Positions 22,454 through 33,589 of a stretch of 64,000 bases of DNA are shown piece by piece. Numbering within the stretch: the stretch's first letter is position 1; each line of letters starts with the position of its first letter. The notes under the pieces are model-generated. The model did not search any database and had not been told where the DNA came from. It saw only the letters and a list, made by a program, of their open reading frames with translations. Source of the stretch: Mantis religiosa (taxonomy: Eukaryota > Arthropoda > Insecta > Mantodea > Mantidae); the NCBI GenBank assembly GCA_030765055.1, contig JAUKNK010000321.1:124001-188000 (forward strand), written 5' to 3'. Position numbers and translations under genes: made by a program.

Positions 22454-25400
22454 AAAGCTGGTCGTCCCGAACAGCACCATCGTAGCGGGCTAGTCGATCC
22501 AGGTGTACCACCAACATCTTTCCTCGGGGAACCTTCTGGATGCGGTAGACCACGTCGTTAATCCTCTTCACCACCTGGTACGGTCCTTGCCATGAATGCT
22601 GGAGCTTCGGGTAGCGTCCCTTGGTCCGGGTAGGACGGTACAACCAGACCAGGTCACCTTGCTGGAACCCTTGGCTGTTGGCTTGCCTGTCATACCTGGT
22701 CTTCATGCGGTCGCTCGCCTTCTGAATGTTCTGGCGAGCCATCTCGTGCATGTCGTGGAGATGGTCCACCAAGTTCTCCACATACTCGGTCGCTGGCTGT
22801 TTCGCTTCCGGAGGGCTTCCAAAAGCCAGGTCACAAGGGAGGCGTAACTCTCGGCCGAACATTAAGCTGGCTGGCGTCATCCCAGTTGTGTCGTGTGTAG
22901 ACGAGCGATAGGCCAGCAAGAACAGTGGCACCTTGACGTCCCAGTCTCGCTGATGGCTGGCAACGACTTTCCTCAGGTGTTCCTCTAAGGTCTTGATATA
23001 CCTTTCGACCATGCCATCCGATTGGGGATGTAGAGGCATAGTGCGAGTCTTGTTCACCCCAAGCCTTTGTAGTGCCTCCTTCATTAGGTTGGACTCAAAG
23101 TTGGTACCCTGGTCACTGTGTAGCTCTAACGGCACCCCAAATCGACAGAACACTTGCTCCACGAGGCAGTCTGTGATTGTCTTTGCCTCTTGGTTTGGGA
23201 TGGCATACACCTCCGGCCACTTGGTGAAGTAGTCCACGACCACCATCAGGTACTTGTTGCCTCGGTCGGAAACTGGGAACGGTCCAGCAATGTCAACGGC
23301 GATCCGTTCGAATGGCGCTCCGACGTTGTACTGCTGCATGCGACCCCGGCTCCTAGTCTGGGGGCCACGACTCGCCGCGCACACGTGACACTGACGGCAC
23401 CATCTCTCAGCATCTGCTCGGAGTCTCAGCCAGTAGTAGCGCTGCCGTAGTTTGTCAATCGTTCGGTTCGCTCCCAGGTGTCCTCCCGAAGTACCGGCGT
23501 GCACTTCCTCCAGGACTTCCGGGACCTTACTCCGGGGAAGTACCAACTGCTCTCTCTGCATCTTCCCATCGGGTGATTCCCATACCCGGAACAGCACGCC
23601 CTCTCTGTCTTCAACGAGTCCCATTGGGCCCAGTACGACTTGTAGGTGGCGCTCCTCGGTGCGATGTCCTCCCAGGTTGGTCTCATCCCTGCGTCCACTT
23701 CCCTCAAGAGTGGCCCCAAGTCTGCGTCCGCCAGCTGCTCCCTCCTCAGGCCTGCACTATCCCAGCCTTCAGCAGGCACTGCCACAACTACTCGGACTGC
23801 TGCGGCACGCTCCTTCTCTTCCACTCTTGTGCACTGGCCGCACTCTTCTGGACAGGGTCTTCGGGACATGGCGTCTGCGTTACCGTGGCTCTTCCCTCTA
23901 CGATGTTCCGAGGTGAAGTCGTACTCCTGCAGCCTCTGGACCCAACGTGCTGTCTGGCCTTCCAGGTTTTTAAAGGTCAATAGCCAGGTTAGGGCAGAAT
24001 GGTCAGTCCTCAGGTGGAATGGCTGACCGTACAGGTACTTGTGGAAGTGCTCCAATGTCTTTACTACCGCCAGTAACTCCCGTCGGGTGACGCAGTAGTT
24101 CTTCTCTGCCTTGGATAGCGTCTTGCTGTAATAGGCTATCACCCACTCATGGCCGTCCTGGATCTGCGACAGGACACCTCCAATTCAATGGTCGCTGGCG
24201 TCGGTGTCCACAATGAAGGCGCCACCCGGTTGTGGGAAACCCAAAATTGGAGCACTGCACAGGGTCTCCTTTAGGTGCTGGAAAGCGTTTTCGGCGTCCT
24301 CTGTCCACACATAAGGCCGGTGTTCCTCCGTCAGGCGGGTGAGGGGTTTTGCGATGTTGGAGAACCCCTTTATGAAGCGGCGGTGATAACTGCACAGCCA
24401 CAGGAAACTGCGCAACTCTTTCCTATCCTTTGGGCGAGGCCAATCTCTCACAGCCTGTGTCTTCTCCGGGTCTGTGGCCACTCCGGTTGCCGAGACTATG
24501 TGGCCCAAGTAGTTAACTTCCTTGCGGAAGAGCTGGCACTTCTTCGCGTTCAGCTTCAAGTTGGTCGCTTGCAGTCTCTGTAGCACCTTACTCAGATTCT
24601 CGAGGTGATCTTCAAAAGTCTTCCCGACGATGATGATGTCGTCCAGGTATAGCAGGCAGGCATCGTAAGTCAGCCCTCTCATCACTGACTCCATAAGACG
24701 CAGGAAGGTAGATGGTGCGTTGCAGAGGCCAAAGGGCATAACCGTGAACTGCCAGAGCCCTTGGCCCGTCGAGAATGCAGTCTTCTCCTTGTCTCTCGGG
24801 TCTAGAGCTACCTGCCAGTAGCCCGACTTCAGGTCCAGGGTCGAGAACCACTGTGCACCAGCTAGCGTGTCCAGGGTGCCGTCAATCCGGGGTAAGGGAA
24901 AACAGTCCTTCCAGGTGACGGCGTTCAACTTTCTGTAGTCTACGCAGAAGCGCAGCTCGCCGTTCTTCTTTGTCACCAAGACTACAGGGGAACACCAAGG
25001 GCTGTCAGACTCTTCAATCACTCCCCTGGATCTCATGTCCTCCAGCATGTCTCGTACCGCCCCTTGCTTCGCCAGCGGAACGCGTCTATGTGGTTGCCGA
25101 ATAGGCCGGGCGTCCCCGGTGTCGATGCGGTGAAGCACTTTGTCCGTGCGGCCGTAGTCACTATCACCTTGGCTGAAGACGCGCTGATACCGCCTTAGCA
25201 GTTGTCGAACCTTCTCCAGCTGTTCTGTGGTCAGGTGGTCGGCCGCCCTCTCCACAAAGCCTTCTAGCCGGGGCCCCAGGTGTTGCTTCGGCGCCGGCTC
25301 CTGTGTCTCGTCGATAGCTGTTACGCTCACCACGGGCTCGCACATTCCCAACTCCGTCCCGGCCTGGACGTCGTGATCGGCGTCCGTAGGATTTAGCAGT

Positions 25401-26089
25401 CTCACGGGCACCTCCTCTCGGCACGGCAGCAATGCCCTGGCTACACACAGTCCGTTTACAGGCATCTTCTGATCCAGCATCATGTTCCTGGTTCTCTGGC
25501 CCTCCAGTCGCGCCTCGCTCCTCGCGGGGACAACCAGGTCTTCGTCCAAGCCGACCCTGCAAATTCCAAGGCGCTCTTCGGGTCGGCGGAGTATAACCTC
25601 TTCTCCGTTAAGCCGCAGGACCTTCTTGCCGACATCGACCGTCGCCTCGTGGCTCCTGAGGGCATCCAGTCCCAGAATCACCTCCTCAGCCACCTTCGCG
25701 ATGAACACCCACAGACGCACGGCACTCCGTCCCAAGTTCAGCTCCAGCAGGGCCTCCCTCTCCACAGGCAAGGTGTCGCCCGATGCCGTGACAAGCTGGT
25801 ATGGCCGGCTTGGCTTCCTTGTCGGCAAACCCTTCGCCACGTCAGGTCTGATGATGGTCACGGCCGCCCCGGTGTCCACCAGCACGCGGCACAGCTTTCC
25901 TCTTATCCAACCGTCCGCGATGAGGCTGTCATCCATACGTCGGCTGACGGCGCGCAGTGTCACTCGAGGGGATGGTGGTGATGGCGCCGACGTGCCCCTC
26001 TCCATGACGGCCCTTACTCGTTTTCCGGCTGCTCTTCCTGGTGTGGGCAGTCTCTCTGCAGGTGTCCGGGTTGTCCACACCCCCAACAC
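22452..26089 (-). pseudogene. pol: gypsy pol, broken by a stop and a frameshift
   Basis: Same domain order as the intact pol at 1365-5015: protease LVDTGAAV, RT with MPFGLCNAP and YLDD, RNase H TDASDH, integrase HLGANR, DIAGPF, HSDQGTNF and MVERYIK, and a GPY motif. Breaks: a TGA at 24185-24187 where copy A has TGC just after TDASDH, and a 1-bp deletion near 23605 (copy A GACCAAAGAG, here GACAGAGAG) that shifts the frame before the integrase. A four-codon deletion also occurs after VVPARSE. As read it can make only protease and RT. Confidence 0.95.
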
Positions 26090-27186
26090 AGGCCACTAGG
26101 TGTTCGCCGGCGTCCCTCAGCTGGTCTTCTGTCTCCGGCGTAGCGGACACTCCTCGTTCTCGACGTCGGGATGGATGTTATTTTGGCCACCTCCATCCTT
26201 AATGCCGCTGTCAGCGCCTCGTGGATGGTTTTATATTCCCCGAGCATTAGGCGCTGACGAATCTCTGTGTCCCGTACCCCGTCGACAAAATTGTAGGCGG
26301 CTTCCCGGGATACGAACTCCAGTGGCAGGTCAACCAAGGCCTTGCTAGCCAGCTGCTCGATCGCAATGGCGAACTCCTGCAGCGTCTCCCCCGGCTGCTG
26401 TGACCTTGCCTTTAGCTGGCTGCGGTATGCTGCGGCTAAGCGGTGGTTCCCGAAGCGATCCTCCAGGGCCTCCCAGATGTCCTTGGGCGCCGCCGTTGTC
26501 TGCACCGCGTTTAGGACTTCCGCGGCTCTTCCCTGGAGGCTGGCTATTAACAGTGTGGCCTCCTCCTCCAGTTACCATCCGTTGTGCCTGGCCACTGTGT
26601 CGAACTGGCGGCGGAAGACCTCAAACGTTGACGCGCCGTCATACTTGGGAGGTTTGACGCGCGCAGATGTTGTGTCGCGTCCCGGCGAGTCGGCCTTCAA
26701 ATCCTTCAGCTTCCTGCCGACGACGTCCTCCACCATGGCGTTCAGGGACTTCACGCTGCTGTCGGCTTTCCATTCCAGGTCGTTAACGCGGCTCGCCAGG
26801 TCCTCGACGCGCTCGTCCACTTGGCCCATCCGCTTGCCCAGCTCCGTCACGTCATCCCTCACGCCGGCCAACTGTTCTTGAAATTTGGCGGCGAGAGCCT
26901 CGTTCGCCACCTTCATTTCCGTGGTCAGTTCGGCCATCTTTGAGGTCATTGTCGTGGCCAAGTTGTTGTTAGCCGTTTCCGTCTTCGCTGTTAATTCGGC
27001 CTTCATTTCTTCCATCTTCCCGGTGATGTTGTCGTTGGCCGTCTTCATTTGTTTCAACTCGGCGGTGATGTTGTCGTTTGCCGCTTCTGTTTTTGCAGCG
27101 AGGTTTTCATTTGCCGTCTTCATTTCTGTCAGTTCCGCCTTCATTTCCATCATCTTCTCCAAAATTTTCTCCAATGCCGCGTCCAT
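26014..27186 (-). pseudogene. gag: gypsy gag with one premature stop
   Basis: ATG at 27186 (MDAALEKILEKMMEMKAELT), then a coiled-coil-like N-terminus longer than in copy A, with repeats of TANDNIT, MEEMKAEL and KTETANNN type. A TAA at 26572-26574 follows VARHNGW where copy A has TCA. The frame continues to the CCHC knuckle and ends at 26014 in the same QPENE as copy A. A single C-to-A change explains the break. Confidence 0.93.
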
Positions 27187-27211
27187 GGTTGTGATGTTCG
27201 GTGATGTTATC

Positions 27212-27229
27212 ATCCCACTTCTGACACCA
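27212..27229 (-). other. primer binding site of gypsy copy B
   Basis: TGGTGTCAGAAGTGGGAT on the minus strand, two bases inside the 5' LTR, as in copy A. Confidence 0.7.
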
Positions 27230-27231
27230 GT

Positions 27232-27675
27232 TGTGACTTTGTGGGTTCGTGAAATGAAAAGTCCAATTTCACCACTCAAAAATGTTCTTTATTTCCACCG
27301 ACTTACAGTTAAACACTTGCCAATTACATAAAATTACGTAATGCACACAATTACGATTCACCAGTTCGTCCTTTACAATTGCACTCGTAATTACGTACGG
27401 TCTTCTCACTAGCACTGCGTCCTTACACCAAGAACTGACTGACTGTCTCTCTGAAACCCTTTTTATAGGAATGTCACTGTTCTTCTAGAAGTCTCTGGTT
27501 TCCCGCAAATCACCCGAACGTTCCAGACCACAGAAGGGGAGAGAAACGTCGAGGGATAGGTGACACTTCCCTAACCACCCCTCAGTTAGTGACAGAGACT
27601 AATGGGAGGCGTGGCTCGGCGGCCTTTGGTTTCTTCACAGCTGTGGGCCTCATGCCTACCGCTAATTGGGTGACA
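27232..27675 (-). repeat. 5' LTR of gypsy copy B
   Basis: 444 bp, followed on the right by the GTAT duplication at 27676-27679. Confidence 0.95.
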
Positions 27676-28384
27676 GTATTAAAATCGCTGGGAAAAGTGT
27701 AGCTGAGGCCACAGGTGTGTTGAAAAGAAGTGTATGATGAATAATTAAGGGGATAAAGGATGTGCATTCCGGTGCTTCTACTTCTTTTTCCACACTCCAA
27801 AAGAAAAGACCCAAATGATCGCACCGAGCCGAATTAGATAGTTTCAATGAGGCCATTGTTCAATGAACGGTCAATGAATTCTATATTATATGAAAAACAA
27901 AGAACTACATTAAGGAAGCTGCATGCCAAGTTAAAAGATTCCATTGATTTTTAAGGAAGTGTGTCTGCTCTAAGAAGAATGCTTCTGAGGTTGGTCTTTA
28001 AGTGGAGGAAAACTAAAACCAACAGACGAGTTTTAATGGAGTGCCATAAGATCAGAGTAAAGCGACTTCATTACCTCAGGATGATACAGCAATACCAGAA
28101 TGAAGGCTGACCTATTCTATACATGGATGAAACTTACATTCATACTTCCCATACCTCAACACATGGTTGCAGTGATGACAGTATCCAAAGGCCAATGTCT
28201 TCATTCATGCTGGAAGAAAACAAGGTTTTATCTCCAATGCATATGTTCAATTTAAGTTTCATCAAAAGATTGGTGATTATCATAGCAACATGAACTATGC
28301 AAACTACAAAAAATAGCTGGAGCAACTCATACCCAACCTGCATCCAAATTTTGTTCTAGTAGTGGATAGTGCCCCTTACCACAA
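27676..28384 (+). pseudogene. Tc1-like DDE transposase, central part
   Basis: Continues the gene opened at 21882. It reads KSVAEATGVLKRSV (helix-turn-helix-like), LRRMLLRLVFKWRKTKTNRR, then the first catalytic D in ILYMDETYIHTSHT and the second D in VVDSAPYHN, directly before the SINE at 28385. Stops and frame changes occur near 27735, 27830, 27950, 28105 and 28315. The order matches the Tc1/mariner superfamily. The first half is more decayed than the region around the second D. Confidence 0.75.
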
Positions 28385-28759
28385 CTTTCTTCTTTACCTT
28401 CCCTAATTGTATCACTATCGTGGTGTTAGGGGATACTTTTTCCTCTCTCACTTTTAAGGTCGGGCCAGAGGAACCGAAGCTTTGGATCCTATAGAGAACC
28501 AGGATAGGTGATCAGTCCGGTGCCTGGTGTGAAAGTGAAGGAAGTGGATGATATATATATAAGAGTGCGAGATGAATGATAGGAAAGATGATGATGGAGC
28601 AATTGGTGGAATGCTGACGAGGGAAACCTGAGAACCTGGAGAAAACCAGTCCCAGCGCCATGTTGTCCACCGAAAATCTCACTTTGTGGTCACCTGAGAT
28701 CGAACTCATGCCATTTTGGTGAGAGCCAAACAGTCTAAACACTCAGCCATGGTGCGGTC
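28385..28759 (-). repeat. tRNA-derived SINE family A, copy 1, inside the transposase
   Basis: On the minus strand it starts GACCGCACCATGGCTGAGTG, with box B-like GAGTTCGATCTC 45 bp on, then a body shared with 48132-48375 (CAAAGTGAGATTT, GTGGACAACA, GGCGCTGGG). Target duplication TACCACAA at 28377-28384 and 28760-28767. Removing the SINE and one duplication restores the transposase frame (APYHNNLHKIPTF). Confidence 0.9.
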
Positions 28760-28767
28760 TACCACAA

Positions 28768-29315
28768 TAACCTTCATAAAATACCCACTTTCAGATCCAT
28801 AAGAGATGTAATGATAGATTGGCTTAGGCAAAAATCTTTCAACAGAACACTTCCATGCCATTAACTTCTCTACTCTTCTCAATCCTAAAATTTACAACTT
28901 AATTATTCATTTAAAATTCACACACAACCTACAAAATAAGTTAGTCTTCTCCACCAACATAATCATATTTTGCGTCTAGCTCTTTATCATCTAGAATTGA
29001 ACCCCAATGAACTTATTTGGGCTACAGTAAAAAACTATGTGGCTAATAAAAATGTTATGCTGAGAATGGAGGACATAATTCACCTAGCTAATGACTAATT
29101 TGCCAACATTTCAGTAGAAGATTGGTAAGAAAGGTGTAGGCATGTGAAGAAAGTTGAAGCAGAATATATGCAGATTGGATGTGGGACAGGAGATCATAAT
29201 TCACTTGGGAGAGGACAGCGATAATTCTTTTACGGACTTTTCAAGTGGTAGGGAAGAAGACGACTTTGATGAAGCAATAGGAGATGAAGCGGACAAAATA
29301 AGATGACTGCACTAC
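28768..29315 (+). pseudogene. Tc1-like DDE transposase, C-terminal part
   Basis: Resumes after the SINE with NLHKIPTFRSIRDVMIDWL, then after frame changes ELNPNELIWATVKNYVANKN, which holds the third acidic residue, and MEDIIHLAND, ISVEDW, HVKKVEAEYMQ at the C-terminus. An acidic/serine-rich tail follows to about 29300. Confidence 0.7.
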
Positions 29316-29850
29316 ATCATGGACTGCAACAGCACATATCACATCAAACCAGCCCCAAGGTCAGGGTTGTATTTTACTCAGCTTGCGGTGAGATAAGACA
29401 GCTAGGGCCGTCTGCATGCTACTCCCTCAACACATACACTAGTCCCTCCCCCTCCACTGTGCATTGGATTGCCACATCTGAGTGAAATTGTACCCAGTTT
29501 CCCTGGAATCATAAGTGATTAAACACATGATAATAAAAAAAAGCAACTTTGAAACAAATAAGTATATTAGTTTGATCACAAAAAGGATTTTGCACAAAAT
29601 TATTTTATATATCAAACTTATTTTGAAAAACTTTACACTTTTTATGATATCCATTTCTTTATAAATGTAGGCAATTTACTTCAACATTTATGTCTTTATC
29701 CGGCAAAAATTTTAAAATGATATCTTGGGTAGTTCCTGTGATAACTTTAAAGAGGTCTTTAGATAAGGCAAACTTAACATTGGCTGCATAAGATGGTTAG
29801 TTTCTCTTTAACTTCTATAGGACAAATAAAACTACAGTAAAACCTTGTTA
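29316..29850. other. non-coding stretch, nothing recognised
   Basis: No gene, RNA or repeat partner seen. Confidence 0.5.
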
Positions 29851-30700
29851 ATCTGGACCAATTGGGGCTTAATGTTGTCCAGATTATCTGAAGTCTGGAT
29901 TAGGTGAAATACATACCACAGGGAAAAACTGTGAATCAAATTAGAGTATGTACCGTATAATTTTATTAGAATGTAATATACAATAGGCCCACTTGATTAT
30001 AATTACACATTCTTTATATATTTGGTTTGAAGAAACTATCAATCATCTTTTGTGGTTTATCATACATCTCTTCCACAATGAGATCACGAAGACTCCTCAT
30101 ATGATAGTAGTATGTGGAAATGTATTTATTGTCAGTTTCTTCAACAGTCTATTTATTACACAATTCAGATGCTGTTTAACCTCATTTAATATCACTTTTG
30201 ACTTTCCGAAATCGACATCCTCAGCCTCAGATTCACTCCTAATGTCCCTTGAATTTCTTACACTTTCTGCAATTTCTTTGTCAGTCATGTTGTGATAACT
30301 TGGATTATCTTCATCTCCATCCAGCCTTTTTTCAAACTCGTCTACTGTGACAGCTTTATCCATGCCTGCAACCAGGATTAGTTATAAAAAAGAAACCTCT
30401 TCCCCTTTACTTAAAAAGTATAATAGCTTCTGTATAAGTGGAAGGGTTTGATATGCTTTTGCTGCACTTCTCCCCACCTTATTAGAAATTACATTCTATA
30501 CAGTTTAACTTCAACGGTTCTTTTCAGTAGGATATTGCCAAGTACTGACCTGACTGTGGACAGTATTAGTTTGCTGTACATTGGATAGCTCTTCCTTGGT
30601 AACTCCTCTAATTGGTGTAGATGCAAGAAGATCCACTGAATCCCAACATCCAGCTATAAAGGTAATAGAATAACATCAGTTCAAAGTTAATGATATTAAT
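29851..30700 (-). pseudogene. Tigger/pogo transposase C-terminal tail with element end
   Basis: Minus-strand frames read CWDSVDLLASTPIRGVTKEE (near 30640), VDEFEKRLDGDEDNPSYHNM with MTDKEIAESV (30363-30250), VILNEVKQHLNCVI, then MRSLRDLIVEEMYDK and IDSFFKP near 30010. An acidic tail ending in an SFFKP-like motif is typical of Tigger transposases. At 29854 the + strand reads CAGTAAAACCTTGTTAATCT after TA, which looks like a pogo/Tigger terminal inverted repeat; the partner was not found. The DDE core is missing or outside recognisable sequence. Splice-like signals near 30365 and 30548 leave open a spliced, host-used version. Confidence 0.6.
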
Positions 30701-31377
30701 TTCCAAAATAAATAATTTGGGCACATTTTGTTAAAAAGAGAGATGTAGGAAGGGAAAATAAGGAAAACAATAGCATGTAAATCTGCTCATTATAAAAGTG
30801 TGTAACGCTACAGAACAAAGTCGCTGATAAAACTCTTTCTGATGAGCATATAAAATTTTTGAAAATAGTCAAAGATTAAATCCCTTACCTTACCAACTAA
30901 CGAGCCATTATATAAAGATAATTATCTGAACCTTCCCAGGCATGTACTGTAATATTTTTATTGTTACTTAATGAAAAATAATAAATTGTTTACCAGAACT
31001 AAAGTTATCAATTCTTTTAAACTTAATGGCTAACATTTATTTAAAGATAATGTGTCTCAATTTTTTTTTAGGAATAACTGTATATAATACAAGAAAACTT
31101 TTCCTCTTTAACATAAGTTTGTTTAGCTACAGACTGGATTAACAACTATTCTCATAGTGCCATGATAATTATGTATGGCTACCATGCTGCAGGATATCAA
31201 TTCATTTCTCTGAGAGTATAATTTACCTAATCCTCCAGGTTGAGGGTTTATGTAATGGACCAACTCCCCATTCATAGTAAAAAATGTAATATGCTAAAAG
31301 GCCAAACAATAATAAGCAGAATGGTCTAAATAAGAAGAAAGAAGTGAGGAAAGAAATTGGAAAAAATAACAAGGTGT
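30701..31377. other. AT-rich non-coding stretch
   Basis: Nothing supported. Confidence 0.5.
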
Positions 31378-31650
31378 ATTATGTGTTTCAAATGGGAAGG
31401 TGTTTGTCCTTGAGCGCTACTAGGTGAGCAACCAATCGGAGTCCTGCGGTGTTGTCGTATTGCATTCCCCCTATGTGGTGTGTGACGAGCACCAAACTAA
31501 TCAATCTCTAATAAATACTATTCCCGCTGAGACAAAAATTCAGATTTTGCAAAAACTGATCCATGAGGAAGGAGAGAGTAATGTATTTAACATAACCGTT
31601 AAAAACCCCATATTTTTTAGCTCAAATAGTTTTCTTAATACAAATAAATA
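31378..31650 (+). repeat. dispersed repeat, copy 2 (partner at 10903-11169)
   Basis: See the partner at 10903. This copy ends in AATACAAATAAATAAA. Confidence 0.75.
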
Positions 31651-32059
31651 AAGTAGATGCCATTATATTATAACAATGCATTGCGACGTAAGCACTGTAA
31701 TCAATATCATTACTGGTTGGCATGCATGCGTGAACATATATTTGAAATTACTCAGAACTGAAACGTAAATATTCGACATGATGTAGTAAAAGAAATATGT
31801 GCTTTTAATAAGCCAAGGTGTTTGTTAAATTCGACGAGAGGAAACGATACATTTCTTGCTAGTCTGGCAGAATGTGTATGGTCACATTATATCTTTGTTC
31901 ATGAATGGTTCGTAATCTCTATTTACTCTACAGTTCAAAACAGCATTATTCAGATACCCTTACATGAAAAAGTGTATCAGCTGGAATGAGACGCGATCCC
32001 CCTTCCGCCCCTTACTCCTGCTAGAACAATCCAATAGAGTTAATGTGGGCTCAAATTAT

Positions 32060-32345
32060 GTTGCAAACAGAAATAATACTTTTAAACTGACTGACATTGA
32101 ATGGCTTATTCACAAACAAACTGACAAGGAACACAACAAGACTGGGAAAACTGCGTGAGACATAAGATAAACTACAAGAAGATGACTTTTGGAAAGAAAT
32201 AGTATGCAACGAGATTTTGGAACCTATGATCATAAATTTGCAGTACTCAGACGTTGAAGACAATGACAATGACGAATTATCTCTTAACACAAGTAACATT
32301 CACAGCTATACGGATGCACCGGTTGTATTTTCGTTGGATTAGAAA
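32060..32345 (+). pseudogene. possible C-terminal fragment of a Tc1-like DDE transposase
   Basis: Frames read FKLTDIEWLIHKQTDKE and, after a shift, DDFWKEIVCNEILEPMIINL then YSDVEDNDNDELS before a TAG near 32340. The layout (a WLIH helix, then an EILEP segment and an acidic tail) resembles C-termini of the insect Tc1-like family at 27.7-29.3 kb, but there is no catalytic motif to confirm it. Confidence 0.35.
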
Positions 32346-32649
32346 AATAAGTAATTTGTAAACTATAATTAAATTTAAACTAAATATTTAAAACATTTGT
32401 GTAATATACAAATATTCATGTTGAAATTGTGATTACAGCAAATGCATTATTATAAAACTTTGGAAAATTCAGTTTGCGTTCCCATACGTCTAGTGGCACG
32501 AACACTCGCAAGTGTGTGTGAGAGAGGGAAATATAAAAAGAGTGGGGATAACGAGATGACAACGGTGAAGGCTCTTACGCATCTGATTGGCTACAGGCGA
32601 GAACTCTTCCCATCTGAAACACATAATAGTCACTTTAACATAAAACAAA
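32346..32649. other. short non-coding stretch
   Basis: Nothing recognised; an open frame at 32442-32657 has no family. Confidence 0.4.
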
Positions 32650-33399
32650 GAGAATAGGGCAAGGAGTTGAAAATGTATTATCAAAATTGTAAGGCACTGA
32701 TATGTGGCTAATCATACAAAATTAATGGCAACAAAAATAGACTTTCTGGCAGAGACCAGCAAGAATTTCTAGAAAGGACAAAATATAAAATAATACTATT
32801 GGAAATATTATGGAAGAATAATCAAAGATATTGGCTGAAATTACATTCAAACAATTGCAATGGTATGATCATGTAGGAAGCATGTCTGAGGACAGAATGT
32901 ATTGGAATGGATACCACCAAGGAAATACTAACAGAGAAAGGCATATCGTAACATCATGCATGCAATAAGCAACTTGAATATAGCAGATGACTTAACAGAG
33001 AAGAATGAGAAAGAAGATTGAAACACATCAAAAAGTTGATTTAAATAATGTGGTAAAGATTTAAGTACTTTGTATCAGTTAATTTATAAGATAAGAGTCG
33101 TGAACCCACCAGGGAAACTTAAACATCAGCTAGAATAATTGATCACATCATAACTAACTTATCTCCAGGTAATTACCGGAAGAAAGTAGTATATAGTCAC
33201 CTATCAGACCACCATGCGACTGAAATTGACCTTGAATTTAATTTAAAGTCCCAATGTTTCAAAAATATTTTATAGAATTTAGGAATTTAAATAATGCAAA
33301 TGTTAATGAGCTGTGTAATTTGTTAAAAACTGAAACATGGATGGAAGTATACAATGAGAGGGATGTAAATAAAAAATGGGAAATATTTTGTAAGACTTG
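32650..33399 (+). pseudogene. LINE endonuclease remnant (5' part of the LINE at 35.5-37.6 kb)
   Basis: The frame near 33140-33240 reads IIDHIITNLSPGN and YSHLSDHHATEIDLEF; SDHHA marks the end of an APE-type endonuclease. It then continues to NKKWEIFC at 33390, where PLE-related sequence starts. Earlier parts (for example LKLHSNNCNGMIM near 32840) are badly decayed. The LINE appears to resume near 35548. Confidence 0.65.
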
Positions 33400-33422
33400 A
33401 AGCTTTCACGGTGAGCATTGCT

Positions 33423-33538
33423 AATCAAGGCTTTGCGGGTGCTCAGCCGTGTCAAATTAATAAACAAATAAATTACTTAATACATAAATTAATAAACAAA
33501 TTAATTTGACATGGCTGATCACCCTCGAAGCCTTGATT
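33423..33538. repeat. near-palindrome at a PLE margin
   Basis: 33423-33462 (AATCAAGGCTTTGCGGGTGC...) is an inverted copy of 33500-33538 (...CCCTCGAAGCCTTGATT), with an AT-rich loop. It lies between the LINE break and the inverted start of the PLE and is probably part of the PLE end structure. Confidence 0.75.
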
Positions 33539-33589
33539 GGGATATATTTTATCAGATTAAATTTAAAGGGAGTTGATTAATGACACTAA

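Larger units (their letters stand above)
21997..27675 (-). mobile_element. Ty3/gypsy LTR retrotransposon, copy B, full length but broken
   Basis: 5679 bp, both LTRs 444 bp and differing at about four positions. Target duplication GTAT at 21993-21996 and 27676-27679. Same family as copy A (gag, pol, primer binding site and polypurine tract all align). Gag has one in-frame stop; pol has one stop and one 1-bp deletion. It sits in a Tc1-like transposase gene. Confidence 0.97.

Noticed and set aside
25482..26881. Plus-strand frames opposite gag/pol of copy B
   Set aside because: Same shadow effect; serine-rich and without motifs.
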